DNA from: Sedimentibacter saalensis
GTDB taxonomy: Bacteria; Bacillota; Clostridia; Tissierellales; Sedimentibacteraceae
Assembly: GCF_007830175.1 (NCBI RefSeq)
Contig: NZ_VLKH01000013.1
Span: 38,839 to 102,838 of the forward strand
DNA length: 64,000 nt
Direction of reading: 5' to 3'
Of the stretch, positions 26,917 through 37,431 are shown in pieces. Under the pieces are notes generated by a model. The model saw only the letters and a list, made by a program, of their open reading frames with translations. It searched no databases and was not told the DNA's origin. Position numbers and translations under genes: made by a program. The number at the start of each line of letters is the position of its first letter. The first letter of the stretch is position 1.

Positions 26917-27456
26917 TTACTTACTAAAAGGCATTCCCATTAATTTCAAAAGCTCACGTGCTTCCTCATCTGTATTAGCTGTGGTTGTTATGATTATGTC
27001 CATACCTCTTATTTTATCGATTTTATCGTAATTGATTTCTGGAAATATCAATTGTTCTTTAATTCCTAAAGCGTAGTTTCCTCTTCCGTCAAAAGCTGTT
27101 TTTGAAACGCCTCTGAAGTCTCTAACTCTAGGTAAAGCCACATTTACAAGTTTGTCAAGGAATTCATACATGTGATTTCCTCTCAAAGTAACCTTGCAAC
27201 CAACTGCCATGCCTTCTCTTACTTTAAAGTTAGAAATTGATTTTCTAGCTTTAGTAACTACAGGTTTTTGACCTGCTATGATAGTCATTTCTTCTACGGC
27301 GTTTTCTAAGAATTTTTGGTTTTCTTTAGCTTCGCCAACGCCCATATTAATTATTATTTTTTCTATCTTTGGTGCCTGCATAATGCTTTTATACTGAAAT
27401 TTTTCCATCAGCGCCGGCACTACTTGTTCGTTATATGTCGTTTTTAATCTAGCCAT
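26917..27456 (-). CDS. rplE: 50S ribosomal protein L5
   Basis: The 179-residue protein binds 5S rRNA with L18 and touches P-site tRNA. Signatures: [41 protein letters not shown] and [21 protein letters not shown] near the C-terminus. Confidence 0.99.
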   Translation of the reverse strand: MARLKTTYNEQVVPALMEKFQYKSIMQAPKIEKIIINMGVGEAKENQKFLENAVEEMTIIAGQKPVVTKARKSISNFKVREGMAVGCKVTLRGNHMYEFLDKLVNVALPRVRDFRGVSKTAFDGRGNYALGIKEQLIFPEINYDKIDKIRGMDIIITTTANTDEEARELLKLMGMPFSK

Positions 27457-27485
27457 ATAATTCGTACCTCCCTTCGAGCATTATA

Positions 27486-27791
27486 TTAAATCAATGTACC
27501 GCATTTTTTACATGCTCTAACTTTTTTTCCGTTTTCTATTTTAGTTTCAGTTCTTACGCCTGATTTGCATTTATCGCAATATAGCATAACATTGGAAACA
27601 TTAATAGTGCCTTCCTGGTGCAAAATGCCTGCTTGCTGCATTTGATTAGTCTGCTTTTGATGCTTTGTAATCATTTTTACACCTTCAACGATGACTCTAT
27701 TCTGTTTTGGCATGCTTGTAAGAACTTTGCCGATCTTACCTTTATCGCTGCCTGCTATAACTACTACTTTATCGCCTTTTTTTACGTGCAT
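27486..27791 (-). CDS. rplX: 50S ribosomal protein L24
   Basis: The 101-residue KOW protein (VKKGDKVVVIAGSDKGKIGKV) has a C-terminal zinc-ribbon-like pair, CDKC and CKKC, as in many Clostridia. L24 starts 50S assembly near the tunnel exit. Confidence 0.98.
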   Translation of the reverse strand: MHVKKGDKVVVIAGSDKGKIGKVLTSMPKQNRVIVEGVKMITKHQKQTNQMQQAGILHQEGTINVSNVMLYCDKCKSGVRTETKIENGKKVRACKKCGTLI

Positions 27792-27807
27792 CTTTATACA
27801 CCTCCCA

Positions 27808-28176
27808 TTAAAGTACTTCCGGTGCTAGTGAGATTATCTTCATGAATTTTCCATCTCTTAATTCTCTTGTTATAGGTCCAAATATACGTGTTCCAACTGG
27901 TGTTTTATCATCTTTGATTATAACAGCTGCATTCTCATCGAATTTTATATATGTGCCATCTTTTCTTCTTACGCCAGTCTTAGTTCTCACTATAACCGCT
28001 TTAACAACATCACCCTTCTTAACAACTCCTCCAGGTGTTGCAGATTTAACCGCACATACAATTATATCGCCAATGTTACCATATTTTCTAACGGAACCGC
28101 CCATTACTCTTATTACAAGAACTTCTTTTGCTCCAGAATTGTCTGCGACTCTTAACCTCGACTCAGTTTGTATCAT
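27808..28176 (-). CDS. rplN: 50S ribosomal protein L14
   Basis: The 122-residue protein begins [20 protein letters not shown] and ends [12 protein letters not shown]. It forms intersubunit bridges with 16S rRNA. Position between rpsQ and rplX is standard. Confidence 0.99.
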   Translation of the reverse strand: MIQTESRLRVADNSGAKEVLVIRVMGGSVRKYGNIGDIIVCAVKSATPGGVVKKGDVVKAVIVRTKTGVRRKDGTYIKFDENAAVIIKDDKTPVGTRIFGPITRELRDGKFMKIISLAPEVL

Positions 28177-28207
28177 GTCTTCTACCTCCCTTCAATTGTC
28201 TTAGGGT

Positions 28208-28462
28208 TTATTTAGCTTTCTCTAATATTTCGATGACTCTCCAACATTTTTCTTTTGATAATGGTCTTGTTTCCATTATTTTAACAGTGTCACCTATTTT
28301 GCACATATTCTCTTCATCATGTGCCTTGTATTTCTTAGTCATTTTTATTTGTTTCTTATAAAGAGGATGTGCTACAAGTTTCTCAGTAGCAACTACTATT
28401 GTTTTATCCATTTTATCACTGACTACTTTTCCAATTCTTACTTTTCTGTTGCCTCTTTCCAA
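28208..28462 (-). CDS. rpsQ: 30S ribosomal protein S17
   Basis: The 84-residue OB-fold protein has [19 protein letters not shown] and [20 protein letters not shown], the S17 signatures. It binds the 5' domain of 16S rRNA. It lies between rpmC and rplN. Confidence 0.99.
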   Translation of the reverse strand: MERGNRKVRIGKVVSDKMDKTIVVATEKLVAHPLYKKQIKMTKKYKAHDEENMCKIGDTVKIMETRPLSKEKCWRVIEILEKAK

Positions 28463-28480
28463 AGTAAATATCCTCCTTTC

Positions 28481-28684
28481 TTATTGAGCGTTAATATTCA
28501 ATTCACGTTCTCTGAGAACTGTCTTAACACGTGCAATATCTTTCTTGACCTTATTTATTCTCATCGGATTGTCAAGCTCTCCGGTTGCAAGTTGAAATCT
28601 TAAATTGAAAAGTTCTGTTTTTAAATCAACTACAGACTTATTCAATTCATCAACTGATTTATTTCTTAGTTCATTAGCTTTCAT
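28481..28684 (-). CDS. rpmC: 50S ribosomal protein L29
   Basis: The 67-residue helical protein begins [18 protein letters not shown]; the motif [19 protein letters not shown] is diagnostic. I use the ATG at 28684; the longer frame is the antisense-shifted end of rplP. It overlaps the rplP stop by 11 nt, giving coupled translation. Confidence 0.97.
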   Translation of the reverse strand: MKANELRNKSVDELNKSVVDLKTELFNLRFQLATGELDNPMRINKVKKDIARVKTVLRERELNINAQ

Positions 28685-29117
28685 TTGCTTCACCATCCTT
28701 TTCTGCTGCCTGATCCTTGGTAACAAATTTGCATTTGATAGGCAATTTATGCATGGCAAGTCTCATTGCTTCTCTGGCTACTTCTTCTGAAACTCCTGAC
28801 ATTTCGAACATTACTCTGCCAGGTTTTACAACTGCCACCCAGTACTCAGGTGATCCCTTACCTTTACCCATACGAGTCTCAGCAGGTTTTTTTGTAACTG
28901 GTTTATCTGGGAATATTTTAATCCAAATTTGACCGCCTCTCTTAACTGATCTAGTCATAGCTCTTCTGGCAGCTTCTATCTGGTTTGATGTTATCCAAGC
29001 GGGTTCAAGTGCTTGAAGCCCATATTCGCCGTAAGTAACCTTGTTGCCTCTTGTAGCAACTCCAGTCATTCTACCTCTTTGTTGCTTACGGTGTTTTACT
29101 CTTTTAGGCATTAACAT
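28674..29117 (-). CDS. rplP: 50S ribosomal protein L16
   Basis: The 147-residue protein begins [19 protein letters not shown]; the ATG at 29117 has AGGAGG 8 nt upstream. It contains [22 protein letters not shown], central for A-site tRNA contact. It overlaps rpmC by 11 nt. Confidence 0.98.
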   Translation of the reverse strand: MLMPKRVKHRKQQRGRMTGVATRGNKVTYGEYGLQALEPAWITSNQIEAARRAMTRSVKRGGQIWIKIFPDKPVTKKPAETRMGKGKGSPEYWVAVVKPGRVMFEMSGVSEEVAREAMRLAMHKLPIKCKFVTKDQAAEKDGEANES

Positions 29118-29145
29118 AATAATTTCCTCCTTCCTTCAGGACTTA

Positions 29146-29889
29146 TTACTTTTTATCTCTTTTATTAAAGTTATTGTTTGGTCTTCTTTTTTTCTTGTTG
29201 TCTCTGTTGTCTGAAAGTGCTTTTGTTGGTTCCTGATTGTCTGACAATAATGAACCTTTCTTTCTCAGAACTTCACCTCTGCATATCCATACTTTAACGC
29301 CGATTTTACCGAATGTAGTGTTTGCTTCTGCAAAACCATAGCTAATGTCAGCTCTTAAAGTTTGAAGAGGAATTTTACCCTCTGAATATCCTTCAGTTCT
29401 AGCCATATCTGCTCCGTTTAATCTTCCAGATACACTAGTCTTAATTCCCTTAGCACCCAATTTCATTGTTCTTTGCATTGATTGTTTCATTGCTCTTCTG
29501 AAAGATATACGCTTTTCGATCTGGCTAGCGATATTTTCAGCAACTAATTGTGCGTTTAATTCAGGAACCTTTATTTCTTCTACATTGATTATAACAGTCT
29601 TTCCAGATATTGCTTCGATGGCATTTTTTAAACTGTCAACGCCAGTACCGCCCTTACCGATTATCATACCTGGTTTTGCTGTGAATACACTTACTTTTAC
29701 TCTGCTGGCAAATCTTTCGATTTCTACCTTAGCAATACCTGCCTGATTCAAGTTTTTATTTATATACTCACGAATTTTGTAGTCTTCGTTTAAGTTGATT
29801 CCAAAATTCTTCTTGTCAGCATACCATTTAGAGTCCCAATCATTGATTATACCAACTCTAAGTCCATGAGGATTTACCTTTTGACCCAT
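29146..29889 (-). CDS. rpsC: 30S ribosomal protein S3
   Basis: The 247-residue protein has an N-terminal KH domain ([19 protein letters not shown]) and a C-terminal domain with [19 protein letters not shown]. An extra ~35-residue Asn/Lys/Arg-rich C-terminal tail follows, as in several Clostridia. S3 forms the mRNA entry helicase region. Confidence 0.98.
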   Translation of the reverse strand: MGQKVNPHGLRVGIINDWDSKWYADKKNFGINLNEDYKIREYINKNLNQAGIAKVEIERFASRVKVSVFTAKPGMIIGKGGTGVDSLKNAIEAISGKTVIINVEEIKVPELNAQLVAENIASQIEKRISFRRAMKQSMQRTMKLGAKGIKTSVSGRLNGADMARTEGYSEGKIPLQTLRADISYGFAEANTTFGKIGVKVWICRGEVLRKKGSLLSDNQEPTKALSDNRDNKKKRRPNNNFNKRDKK

Positions 29890-29910
29890 TTTTTACCTCC
29901 TTTACTGATG

Positions 29911-30246
29911 TTATTCTCTTTCTTTTACTACAGCACCGATGTGACTGCTTCTCTTTAATATTTTATATGCTGAACCCTTTGCTCTTGGTCTCCATCTCTT
30001 AAGAGTTGGTCCTTGATTAGCATAGACTTCAGAAACAAATAATTTGTCTCTATTCATATCAAAGTTGTTTTCTGCATTTGCTGTAGCTGATTTAACTACT
30101 TTTTCTAAAATTTTAGCACCTTTGCTTGGGTAAAATTTCAAAATTGCCAATGCTTCGTCAACTTGTTTGCCTCTTACCATATCACACACGAATCTCATTT
30201 TTCTAGGTGATACTCTTATATATTTAGCAACTGCTCTAGCTTCCAT
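29911..30246 (-). CDS. rplV: 50S ribosomal protein L22
   Basis: The 111-residue protein includes [21 protein letters not shown] and the tunnel hairpin [21 protein letters not shown]22 lines the exit tunnel. Confidence 0.99.
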   Translation of the reverse strand: MEARAVAKYIRVSPRKMRFVCDMVRGKQVDEALAILKFYPSKGAKILEKVVKSATANAENNFDMNRDKLFVSEVYANQGPTLKRWRPRAKGSAYKILKRSSHIGAVVKERE

Positions 30247-30264
30247 TTAAGCTTACCTCCCTTC

Positions 30265-30546
30265 CTATCTAACTTTTGAAGATTTATCAGTCTTATCATG
30301 TCCACGATAAGTTCTTGTTGGAGCAAATTCGCCGAGTTTGTGTCCAACCATATCTTCAGTTATATATACAGGAACGTGCTTTCTGCCATCATGTATAGCT
30401 AATGTATGGCCTACCATTTCGGGGAATATTGTCGATCTTCTAGACCAAGTTTTTAATACTTTCTTATTGTTGGCTTCATTCATATCCACAATCTTCTTCA
30501 TAAGACTTGGTTCGCAATAAGGCCCTTTCTTTAATGATCTACCCAT
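30265..30546 (-). CDS. rpsS: 30S ribosomal protein S19
   Basis: The 93-residue protein begins [18 protein letters not shown] and contains [20 protein letters not shown], the S19 signature. It pairs with S13 in the head. Confidence 0.99.
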   Translation of the reverse strand: MGRSLKKGPYCEPSLMKKIVDMNEANNKKVLKTWSRRSTIFPEMVGHTLAIHDGRKHVPVYITEDMVGHKLGEFAPTRTYRGHDKTDKSSKVR

Positions 30547-30577
30547 TCACTATTTCCTCCTTTCACAAAACAATCGC

Positions 30578-31411
30578 CTATTTTGCGTTTCTTCTCTTAA
30601 CAATCATCTTGTCAGATTTATTCTTTTTCTTACGAGTTTTGTAACCAAGGGCTGGTTTACCCCAAGGAGTAACTGGTCCTGGTCTACCTATAGGAGCTCT
30701 ACCTTCTCCACCGCCGTGTGGGTGGTCGTTAGGGTTCATTACGGAACCTCTTACTGTAGGTCTGATTCCCATATGTCTCTTTCTTCCAGCTTTACCTATT
30801 GATATATTTTCATGATCTAAATTTCCAACTTGGCCGATTGTAGCTCTGCAGTCCAGGCTTACCATTCTCATTTCACTGCTTGGTAATCTAAGTGTAGCAT
30901 ATTTGCCTTCCTTAGCCATAAGCTGAGCTGAGTTTCCAGCTGAACGAACAAGCTGAGCACCTTTGCCAGGTTTAAGTTCTATATTATGAATTAATGTACC
31001 TACAGGAATGTTTCTTATAGGAAGTGCATTACCGATTTTGATATCGGCATCCGGTCCTGAAACAATTGTGTCACCAACATTCAATTTATATGGAGCAATG
31101 ATGTATCTTTTTTCTCCGTCTACATAATTGATTAAAGCGATATTAGCGCTTCTGTTTGGATCATATTCGATTGTTGCAACTTTTCCCGGAACTCCGTCTT
31201 TAGTTCTTTTAAAATCAATGATTCTATATTTTCTCTTTTCTCCGCCGCCCTGATGACGAACAGTTATTCTACCGTAAGAGTTTCTGCCCGCTTTGCTTTT
31301 CAATGGAGCTAAAAGAGACTTCTCTGGTTCATTAGTAGTAATTTCTTCAAATGTTGAAACAGTCATTTGTCTCAACGCCGGAGAGGTTGGTCTGTATTTT
31401 CTAATACCCAT
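30578..31411 (-). CDS. rplB: 50S ribosomal protein L2
   Basis: The 277-residue protein begins [17 protein letters not shown] and carries [21 protein letters not shown]. The catalytic-centre loop near [24 protein letters not shown] residues has the conserved His in DHPHGGGEG. It stabilises the peptidyl-transferase centre. Confidence 0.99.
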   Translation of the reverse strand: MGIRKYRPTSPALRQMTVSTFEEITTNEPEKSLLAPLKSKAGRNSYGRITVRHQGGGEKRKYRIIDFKRTKDGVPGKVATIEYDPNRSANIALINYVDGEKRYIIAPYKLNVGDTIVSGPDADIKIGNALPIRNIPVGTLIHNIELKPGKGAQLVRSAGNSAQLMAKEGKYATLRLPSSEMRMVSLDCRATIGQVGNLDHENISIGKAGRKRHMGIRPTVRGSVMNPNDHPHGGGEGRAPIGRPGPVTPWGKPALGYKTRKKKNKSDKMIVKRRNAK

Positions 31412-31443
31412 GAGATTTTCCTCCTTTTTTCAATTTATACCGT

Positions 31444-31734
31444 TTAGATTCCTTCAAAGAATTCTATTGTCTTGCTTTCTTCTGTTAAAGTAACGATGGC
31501 TTTTTTCCAGTCGTTTTTCTTGCCAACACTAGCGCCCATTCTCTTTTTCTTTCCAAGCATGTTCATAGTGTTTACGCTATCTACTTTAACTCCGAATATT
31601 TTTTCCACTGCATTTTTTATTTCTGTCTTATTTGATTTCTTATCTACCACAAAAGTGTACTTTTTGTCAGCCATGTTGTCCATGCTGGCTTCTGTAACTA
31701 TTGGTCTGATTATAATATCGTGTGGATCGCGCAT
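31444..31734 (-). CDS. rplW: 50S ribosomal protein L23
   Basis: The 96-residue protein has [14 protein letters not shown] and [23 protein letters not shown]23 docks trigger factor and SRP at the tunnel exit. It overlaps the rplD stop by one base. Confidence 0.99.
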   Translation of the reverse strand: MRDPHDIIIRPIVTEASMDNMADKKYTFVVDKKSNKTEIKNAVEKIFGVKVDSVNTMNMLGKKKRMGASVGKKNDWKKAIVTLTEESKTIEFFEGI

Positions 31735-32357
31735 TATGCGTACACCTCCTCCACTTTATTAACTGCATCCTTTGTTATTATGAAAGAATCACAGTTTAAT
31801 ATGTCATAAACATTGATTGTATTAACATAAGCTGTCTTAACACCTTCGATGTTAGCAGCTGCTCTTAATACAGCCTCATCTCTTTCAGGTAAAACTATCA
31901 ATGTCTTTTTACTTGCTTTAAGGTTAGTCAAAACCTTAACCATTTCTTTTGTTTTTGGCTGTTCCAGCACAATTCTGTCAACAACGATCATTTCCTGATC
32001 CTGAACTTTAGAAGTTAATGCTGATTTAAGAGCCAATCTCTTAACTTTTTTAGGAATTTTGTAGCTGTAATCTCTTGGTTTTGGAGCAAATACAACTCCG
32101 CCGCCCTTCCACTGAGGTGCTCTGATACTTCCTTGTCTTGCACGGCCAGTACCTTTTTGTCTCCATGGCTTTCTTCCGCCGCCACGAACTTCGCCTCTCA
32201 GCTTAGCTGATTGAGTTCCTTGTCTTTGATTAGCCAAATAATTTTTTACAGCTTCATACATTACATGAGTGTTTACTTCTACACCAAATATGTCATCGCT
32301 TAATTGGATGTCACCTACTTGGCTGCCTGTTATATCATAAAGAGCTACTTTTGGCAT
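31734..32357 (-). CDS. rplD: 50S ribosomal protein L4
   Basis: The 207-residue protein contains [20 protein letters not shown], the tunnel loop of L4, which also binds S10-operon leaders in some bacteria as an autogenous regulator. The C-terminal half has [17 protein letters not shown]. Standard place after rplC. Confidence 0.99.
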   Translation of the reverse strand: MPKVALYDITGSQVGDIQLSDDIFGVEVNTHVMYEAVKNYLANQRQGTQSAKLRGEVRGGGRKPWRQKGTGRARQGSIRAPQWKGGGVVFAPKPRDYSYKIPKKVKRLALKSALTSKVQDQEMIVVDRIVLEQPKTKEMVKVLTNLKASKKTLIVLPERDEAVLRAAANIEGVKTAYVNTINVYDILNCDSFIITKDAVNKVEEVYA

Positions 32358-32383
32358 CTTTAATCCTCCTTTCCCTGCAATTA

Positions 32384-33016
32384 TTACTTAGATTTTCTAA
32401 CTGCTTCTCTTATTTTTACTAAACCTTTTTTAGGTCCTGGTATTGCACCTTTTAAAAGTAATGCGTTTCTTTCAACGTCTACTTTAACTACTTCAAGGTT
32501 TAATACTGTTACTTTTTCATTTCCCATATGTCCGTGATGTTTAGTTCCCTTTACTACTCTTCCAACACCTGCAGAAGCTCCCAAAGAACCTCTTAATCTG
32601 TGGAATTTTGAACCGTGGCTTGCATCACCTGTATGGTGTCCATGTCTTTTAATACTTCCCTGGAATCCCTTACCTTTAGAAATACCAGAAACGTCAACTT
32701 TTTCACCAGCCTGGAAAATGTCAACTCCGATTTTCTGACCAACTTCGTAGTCATCGATGTTGTCTACTCTGAACTCTCTCAAAAATCTCTTAGGTTCTGC
32801 TTTTGATTTATCAAAATGACCTTTGATAGGTTTAGTAACATTTTTCAGTTTTACATCACCAAATCCAACCTGAATTGCGTTGTAACCGTCTTTTTCAACA
32901 GTTTTCTTCTGAACAACAACCATGTCGCTGGATTCAACAACTGTAACCGGAACAACATCACCCAGTTCAGTAAATACTTGAGTCATTCCGACTTTTTTAC
33001 CAAGAATTGCTTTCAT
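32384..33016 (-). CDS. rplC: 50S ribosomal protein L3
   Basis: The 210-residue protein begins [19 protein letters not shown]; the ATG at 33016 has AGGAGG 8 nt upstream. The frame extends 16 codons further without family similarity. It contains [19 protein letters not shown] and RRGSLGAS-like L3 elements reaching the peptidyl-transferase centre. Confidence 0.98.
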   Translation of the reverse strand: MKAILGKKVGMTQVFTELGDVVPVTVVESSDMVVVQKKTVEKDGYNAIQVGFGDVKLKNVTKPIKGHFDKSKAEPKRFLREFRVDNIDDYEVGQKIGVDIFQAGEKVDVSGISKGKGFQGSIKRHGHHTGDASHGSKFHRLRGSLGASAGVGRVVKGTKHHGHMGNEKVTVLNLEVVKVDVERNALLLKGAIPGPKKGLVKIREAVRKSK

Positions 33017-33107
33017 CTTTACACCTCCTATTTTCTTACAGCGGATTGCCTTTTCGGCAATCATTCTAAGCAGAGTTGCTTTTTGCTTTATTTTTCTCTA
33101 CTTGCTT

Positions 33108-33419
33108 TTACAATTTGATTTCAATGTCCACTCCAGCTGGCAGATTCAATTTCATCAACGAATCAACAGTCTTAGGAGTAGGATTTGTTATGTCAATCAA
33201 TCTTTTGTGTGTTCTTTGTTCAAACTGCTCTCTGGAATCTTTGTACTTGTGAACTGCTCTAAGTATTGTGATTATCTGTTTTTCTGTCGGCAGCGGAATA
33301 GGACCTGCTACTGTTGCACCAGTACTTTTAGCTGTTTCCACGATTTTTTGTGCAGATTGATCAATTAATTGATGATCATAAGCTTTTAACCTAATTCTTA
33401 TTTTCTGTGCGTTTGCCAT
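33108..33419 (-). CDS. rpsJ: 30S ribosomal protein S10
   Basis: The 103-residue protein begins [20 protein letters not shown]; the ATG at 33419 has AGGAGG 7 nt upstream. It contains [15 protein letters not shown] and ends [12 protein letters not shown]10 also acts as NusE in antitermination. It is the first gene of the S10-spc-alpha operon; tuf, which usually precedes it closely, is 2.5 kb away with a symporter gene between. Confidence 0.99.
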   Translation of the reverse strand: MANAQKIRIRLKAYDHQLIDQSAQKIVETAKSTGATVAGPIPLPTEKQIITILRAVHKYKDSREQFEQRTHKRLIDITNPTPKTVDSLMKLNLPAGVDIEIKL

Positions 33420-33611
33420 TTTTTTACCTCCTTCTTCGTATGTCATCCATACAACTCGGAATTGCTCGATACACCCTACCGGGTGTTTCTTATTTTTTTA
33501 AAAAAGCAATACCGGTCGCCCTGTTTTCTAAACAGGACATACTCTGCAGAAATTACCTGAAACGTTGTATTTCAGCAACCTTCTGCGTCATCGCATGTGG
33601 CAAGCTTTATA
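33420..33611 (-). promoter_or_regulatory. Structured leader of the S10 operon
   Basis: The minus-strand 5' UTR contains a long-range GCAGAA/TTCTGC stem enclosing CTGAAA/TTTCAG, then CCTGTTT/AAACAGG with a 3-nt loop, and a CACCC/GGGTG hairpin nearer the ribosome site. This ~190-nt leader with successive stems resembles Firmicutes S10-operon leaders controlled by L4 or by attenuation. The mechanism is inferred. Confidence 0.65.
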
Positions 33612-33640
33612 ATAATAAACCATAATTTATCATAAATCAA
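33612..33640 (-). promoter_or_regulatory. Main promoter of the S10-spc-alpha operon
   Basis: TTGATT (33640-33635), a 17-bp spacer and TATTAT (33617-33612) on the minus strand. The upstream sequence is A/T-tract rich, a likely UP element. No terminator is seen from here to 17951, so all ribosomal genes to rplQ can share this start. Confidence 0.85.
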
Positions 33641-33660
33641 GTGTTTTTTTCATTTTTTTT

Positions 33661-33924
33661 CAAATATTTCAGATGTTTAATATTTGTTACGTTCCGTTAA
33701 CAAAGCTTGTGTTTTCCCTGACATTATTAGCTGATTTTTGATTGATTTTAAGCTGATTTCTAAAATTACTGAAATTTAATAATTAAAATCAGGAACTTTT
33801 TCAATTATACCATATTCGTATTTAATTTGTACACACTTTTATATAATATCATATTATATAAAAACGGTGAGTGCATTTTCAGACGCCATTACCATCAAGG
33901 AGATGCCAGACGCTGCAGGAGAAA
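33661..33924. other. AT-rich non-coding gap between symporter terminator and S10 promoter
   Basis: There is no open frame with a ribosome site here. An AT-only palindrome (ATATAATAT ... ATATTATAT) lies at about 33840-33859; its role is unclear. Otherwise I see nothing. Confidence 0.5.
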
Positions 33925-33958
33925 AAAACACCACCCGAAATTATTTGGATGGTGTTTT
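33925..33958 (-). terminator. Terminator of the alanine symporter gene
   Basis: On the minus strand AAAACACCATCC pairs with GGGTGGTGTTTT (one mismatch) around a ~10-nt loop and runs into a seven-U tract. Confidence 0.9.
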
Positions 33959-33978
33959 GACTATTCCATATTTAATTG

Positions 33979-35463
33979 TTAAAGTGATTTGCTTTCCTGT
34001 ATTCTTTTAGCATTGATTTCTTTCCAAAGCTCCACATCAACACCTTTCCAAGAAAGCTTGTCAGGATCATAGTAAGGATCCCTGCCTGCTTTCATTTGTT
34101 CAACATAGTCTTTGTACAAAGCGATACATTTTGGGAATAATAAGATAACAATTAACATATTAACCCATGTAGTTGTACCAAGAGCAAGGTCTGAAAGGTT
34201 CCAAGCTGTACCGGATTCAATGATACCCCAGCAGAATACTAATACAGGCATACCAAATTGCATAGATTTTGTTATGGCTTTACGAATTTTTTGTTGTTCC
34301 GGTTTTTGGAACAAGTACAGAGCTGCTGTTTCTGCTTCATAGTAGTAACTGATTAAACATGTGAAAGAGAATAATAACAACATAACTGCTATAAAGATAT
34401 TTCCTAATCCACCAAGAACAGTACTTGCGGCCGCTTGAACGAATACAACACCACCAGTAACACCTGCAGCTACACCGCTGCCATTGTAGCCGCTTGCTGT
34501 ATTGAAAGTATCTGTTAAAAGAATCAAAAGACCTGAGCATGAACATACGATAACTGTATCTAACCATACACCTGCAGCATTTGATAATCCTTGTTTTACA
34601 GGATGGCTGGTTTCAGCAGCAGCTGCTGTTGGTGTAGACTCACCCATACCTGATGCAGATGAGAACGTACCTCTCTTAACACCTTGCTGAATTGCAGTAC
34701 CAATACTAGCTCCAAATACAGCGTTCAATCCAAATGCTGAAGTAACAACATTAGAAATCAATGCAGGGACTTTTGTAATATTTAACACTACTACTATAAT
34801 AGTAACCGCCATGTAAACAACGGTCATAAAAGGAACTATCATAGAAGCTACGGAGCTTATACGTTTAATACCGCCAAAGACTGTTATAAACAATAATATT
34901 GCAATAATAGCAGAAGTAACTGCCATTGGAACACCTGTTGCTTCACGGAATGCATCTGAAATTGTGTACGTAGCAGCTGCCGGCATAAATACAGCACAAG
35001 CAACACCAAAGACTACAGCCATAAATGTACCATATGCTTTCCAGCCAAGCCCACGCTCTGCACAGTAAGCACCGCCGCCACGATATGCTCCGTCAACACG
35101 GATTTTATAAAGCTGACCAAGTGTACACTCAGCAAAGCAAACTGCAGAGTTAGTCATACCTATAAGTATCATCCAAAACATTGCACCGGGACCACCCATA
35201 TAAATTGCAACGGCAACACCTGCTATATTGCCTGTACCAATACGCATAGCCATTGTAGTACAAAAAGATGCAAACGAAGAAATACCTGATGCGGAATCAC
35301 CTTTTTCTATGATACGGCTCCACATATCTTTAAAACGAACAAATTGGAAAAAACCTAATCTTACTGTAAAATAAATACCGGTACCAGCAATAAGTACAAG
35401 CATACCAACGCCCCAAATGTAGCCATTGGCCCAATTAACAAAACTGTTTAAAACATTTAACAT
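33979..35463 (-). CDS. Sodium:alanine/glycine symporter (AGCS family)
   Basis: The 494-residue membrane protein has about eleven hydrophobic segments. Family hallmarks: FFQFVRFKDMW early, then SSFASFCTTMAMRIGTGNIAGVAVAI, PGAMFWMILIGMTNSAVCFAE, and the central KRGTFSSASGMGESTPTAAA. It imports alanine or glycine with Na+. AGGAGG precedes the ATG. It is a single gene wedged between tuf and rpsJ, where most Firmicutes have none, and it has its own terminator. Confidence 0.94.
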   Translation of the reverse strand: MLNVLNSFVNWANGYIWGVGMLVLIAGTGIYFTVRLGFFQFVRFKDMWSRIIEKGDSASGISSFASFCTTMAMRIGTGNIAGVAVAIYMGGPGAMFWMILIGMTNSAVCFAECTLGQLYKIRVDGAYRGGGAYCAERGLGWKAYGTFMAVVFGVACAVFMPAAATYTISDAFREATGVPMAVTSAIIAILLFITVFGGIKRISSVASMIVPFMTVVYMAVTIIVVVLNITKVPALISNVVTSAFGLNAVFGASIGTAIQQGVKRGTFSSASGMGESTPTAAAAETSHPVKQGLSNAAGVWLDTVIVCSCSGLLILLTDTFNTASGYNGSGVAAGVTGGVVFVQAAASTVLGGLGNIFIAVMLLLFSFTCLISYYYEAETAALYLFQKPEQQKIRKAITKSMQFGMPVLVFCWGIIESGTAWNLSDLALGTTTWVNMLIVILLFPKCIALYKDYVEQMKAGRDPYYDPDKLSWKGVDVELWKEINAKRIQESKSL

Positions 35464-35837
35464 AGTTCCCTCCTAAAATTTGATAAGGTTTTCACACAAT
35501 TTATATTACTTGCCTTGCCTGTTCTTATAAGACTGTCAATTTATGTTATAATATGATTCCTGTGTTTCAAAATTTACAAATCCTATTAATTATGGCTAGT
35601 TTATAATATAAATCAAATATAAATAAAGCAATTACTGTGCCAACTCTTATTTTTTCTTTCATAAACTGCAAAGTATTAGTAAATTCAACATAATAAAATG
35701 CTTGTTATTTTATATGCGAATTTTTGTATAAATTTTTTTAAAATAATGTACAAAAATCATAACATTTAATGTAAGATTTTTGTACACATGTACTAAAATT
35801 CATAAGTTTTTAAACATGGCTTTTTACAGAATTTTAA
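35464..35837. other. Non-coding gap upstream of the symporter
   Basis: AT-rich, with no convincing open frame. TTGACA occurs on the minus strand near 35540, but the nearest -10-like hexamer is too far for a standard promoter, so I assign none. No riboswitch-like structure is recognised. Confidence 0.5.
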
Positions 35838-35866
35838 AAAAACAGCTTTCGCAAGAAAGCTGTTTT
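35838..35866 (-). terminator. Terminator of tuf
   Basis: On the minus strand AAAACAGCTTTC and GAAAGCTGTTTT form a perfect 12-bp stem with a 4-nt loop and a U7 tail. Confidence 0.93.
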
Positions 35867-35869
35867 ATC

Positions 35870-35905
35870 ATTTAATTCTTAATTCTTCACTCTTAATTAT
35901 TAATT
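35870..35905 (-). repeat. AT-rich 3'-UTR module after tuf
   Basis: Between the tuf stop codon and its terminator lies an AATTAAGAGTGAAGAATTAA-type sequence. Closely similar stretches occupy the same place, between stop codon and terminator hairpin, after the patatin gene (43120-43154) and sigG (52537-52565). Confidence 0.65.
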
Positions 35906-37097
35906 ACTTAATAATAGAAGTAACAACTCCAGATCCAACTGTTCTTCCGCCTTCACGAATAGCGAATCTCAAACCTTCTTCGATTGCTATTGGGTGAATA
36001 AGTTCAACTATAAATCTTGAGTTATCTCCAGGCATACACATTTCTACGCCTTCTTCAAGGTCGATTTGTCCTGTGATGTCTGTTGTTCTGAAATAGAACT
36101 GTGGTCTGTATCCGTTAAAGAATGGAGTGTGTCTTCCACCTTCTTCTTTAGTCAATACGTATACTTCTGCATTGAATTTTGTGTGTGGTGTGATTGAACC
36201 TGGTTTTGCAAGAACCTGGCCTCTCTGGATTTCATTTCTCTGAACTCCTCTTAAAAGAGCTCCGATGTTGTCTCCAGCCTGTGCCTGATCAAGCAACTTC
36301 TTGAACATTTCAACACCTGTACAAGTAGTTTCAGTTGGTTCTTCATTCAATCCAACGATCTGAATCTTATCCTGAACCTTCAATACTCCTCTTTCAACTC
36401 TTCCTGTTGCAACTGTTCCTCTTCCTGTAATAGAGAATACATCTTCTACAGGCATCAAGAATGGTTTGTCAATGTCTCTTTCTGGTGTTGGTACCCATTC
36501 GTCAACTGCTGCCATCAATTCAAGTATTTTATCTCCCCAAGGTCCCATTGGATCTTCAAGAGCTTTTAATGCTGAACCTTTTACTATTGGAGTGTTGTCT
36601 CCGTCGAATTCATATTCTGAAAGAAGTTCTCTTACTTCCATTTCAACCAATTCGATTAATTCCGGATCGTCTACCATGTCTTCTTTGTTCAAGAAAACAA
36701 CTAACTTAGGAACGCCAACCTGTCTTGAAAGAAGGATGTGCTCTCTTGTCTGTGGCATAGGACCATCAGCTGCTGATACAACTATGATACCGCCGTCCAT
36801 CTGAGCTGCTCCAGTGATCATGTTCTTAACATAGTCAGCATGGCCTGGGCAGTCAACGTGTGCGTAGTGTCTGTTAGGAGTTTCATATTCAACGTGTGCT
36901 GTTGAAATTGTGATTCCTCTTTCTCTTTCTTCTGGAGCTTTGTCTATGTTTTCAAATGCTACAGCTTCTCCAGTACCATATCTTTCATGCAATGTCTTTG
37001 TAATTGCTGCTGTTAAAGTAGTCTTACCGTGGTCAACGTGGCCGATTGTACCAATGTTAACGTGTGGTTTCGTTCTTTCATATTTCTGCTTTGCCAT
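35904..37097 (-). CDS. tuf: Elongation factor Tu
   Basis: The 397-residue GTPase delivers aminoacyl-tRNA to the ribosome. G1 GHVDHGKTT, switch RGITIST, G3 DCPGH and G4 NKED are present, followed by the two beta-barrel domains ([10 protein letters not shown], and [16 protein letters not shown] at the end). It is transcribed together with the tRNA-Thr gene from the promoter at 37242-37270. It is followed by a terminator rather than by rpmG-secE-nusG or rpsJ. Confidence 0.99.
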   Translation of the reverse strand: MAKQKYERTKPHVNIGTIGHVDHGKTTLTAAITKTLHERYGTGEAVAFENIDKAPEERERGITISTAHVEYETPNRHYAHVDCPGHADYVKNMITGAAQMDGGIIVVSAADGPMPQTREHILLSRQVGVPKLVVFLNKEDMVDDPELIELVEMEVRELLSEYEFDGDNTPIVKGSALKALEDPMGPWGDKILELMAAVDEWVPTPERDIDKPFLMPVEDVFSITGRGTVATGRVERGVLKVQDKIQIVGLNEEPTETTCTGVEMFKKLLDQAQAGDNIGALLRGVQRNEIQRGQVLAKPGSITPHTKFNAEVYVLTKEEGGRHTPFFNGYRPQFYFRTTDITGQIDLEEGVEMCMPGDNSRFIVELIHPIAIEEGLRFAIREGGRTVGSGVVTSIIK

Positions 37098-37136
37098 TTT
37101 ATTCCTCCCGAGTTATAATTTTTTTAAAATAAGATT

Positions 37137-37212
37137 TGGAGCCTACGAGCAGACTCGAACTGCCGACCTCTACATTACCAATGTAGTGCTCTACCGCCTG
37201 AGCTACATAGGC
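37137..37212 (-). tRNA. tRNA-Thr (anticodon GGT)
   Basis: This 76-nt tRNA has the acceptor stem GCCTATG/CGTAGGC, D-arm with AGCTCAGGCGGTAGAGC, an anticodon stem CTACA/TGTAG with loop TTGGTAA (anticodon GGT, reading ACC/ACU), the T-arm GTTCGAGTC and an encoded CCA end. It sits 39 bp upstream of tuf in the same transcript, an arrangement like thrT-tufB in enterobacteria. Confidence 0.98.
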
Positions 37213-37241
37213 ATTACGTCACTTCTTTGTTAGCAAAATTT

Positions 37242-37270
37242 ATTATACCAACAAAGTAAAAATAAATCAA
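37242..37270 (-). promoter_or_regulatory. Promoter of tRNA-Thr-tuf
   Basis: TTGATT (37270-37265), a 17-bp spacer and a perfect TATAAT (37247-37242) on the minus strand, 30 bp before the tRNA. Confidence 0.9.
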
Positions 37271-37411
37271 TAGTAAAAATCGCAGAATAGCAATTTTATA
37301 GAACATTTTGGGCAGGTGGTACTGGTCTCATACACAAATTTATAAACTACGTTCTTATACAATATAGAACTCATTACATTTGAATATATGCAATGTTTGA
37401 GTCATGGCATA

Positions 37412-37431
37412 ATAAAAGGGCTTACGCCCTC
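37412..37431 (-). terminator. Terminator of sigH
   Basis: On the minus strand AGGGC-GTAA-GCCCT is followed by TTTATTAT; it overlaps the last codon and stop region of sigH. It closes the cysS-mrnC-rlmB-rae1-sigH unit. Confidence 0.7.
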
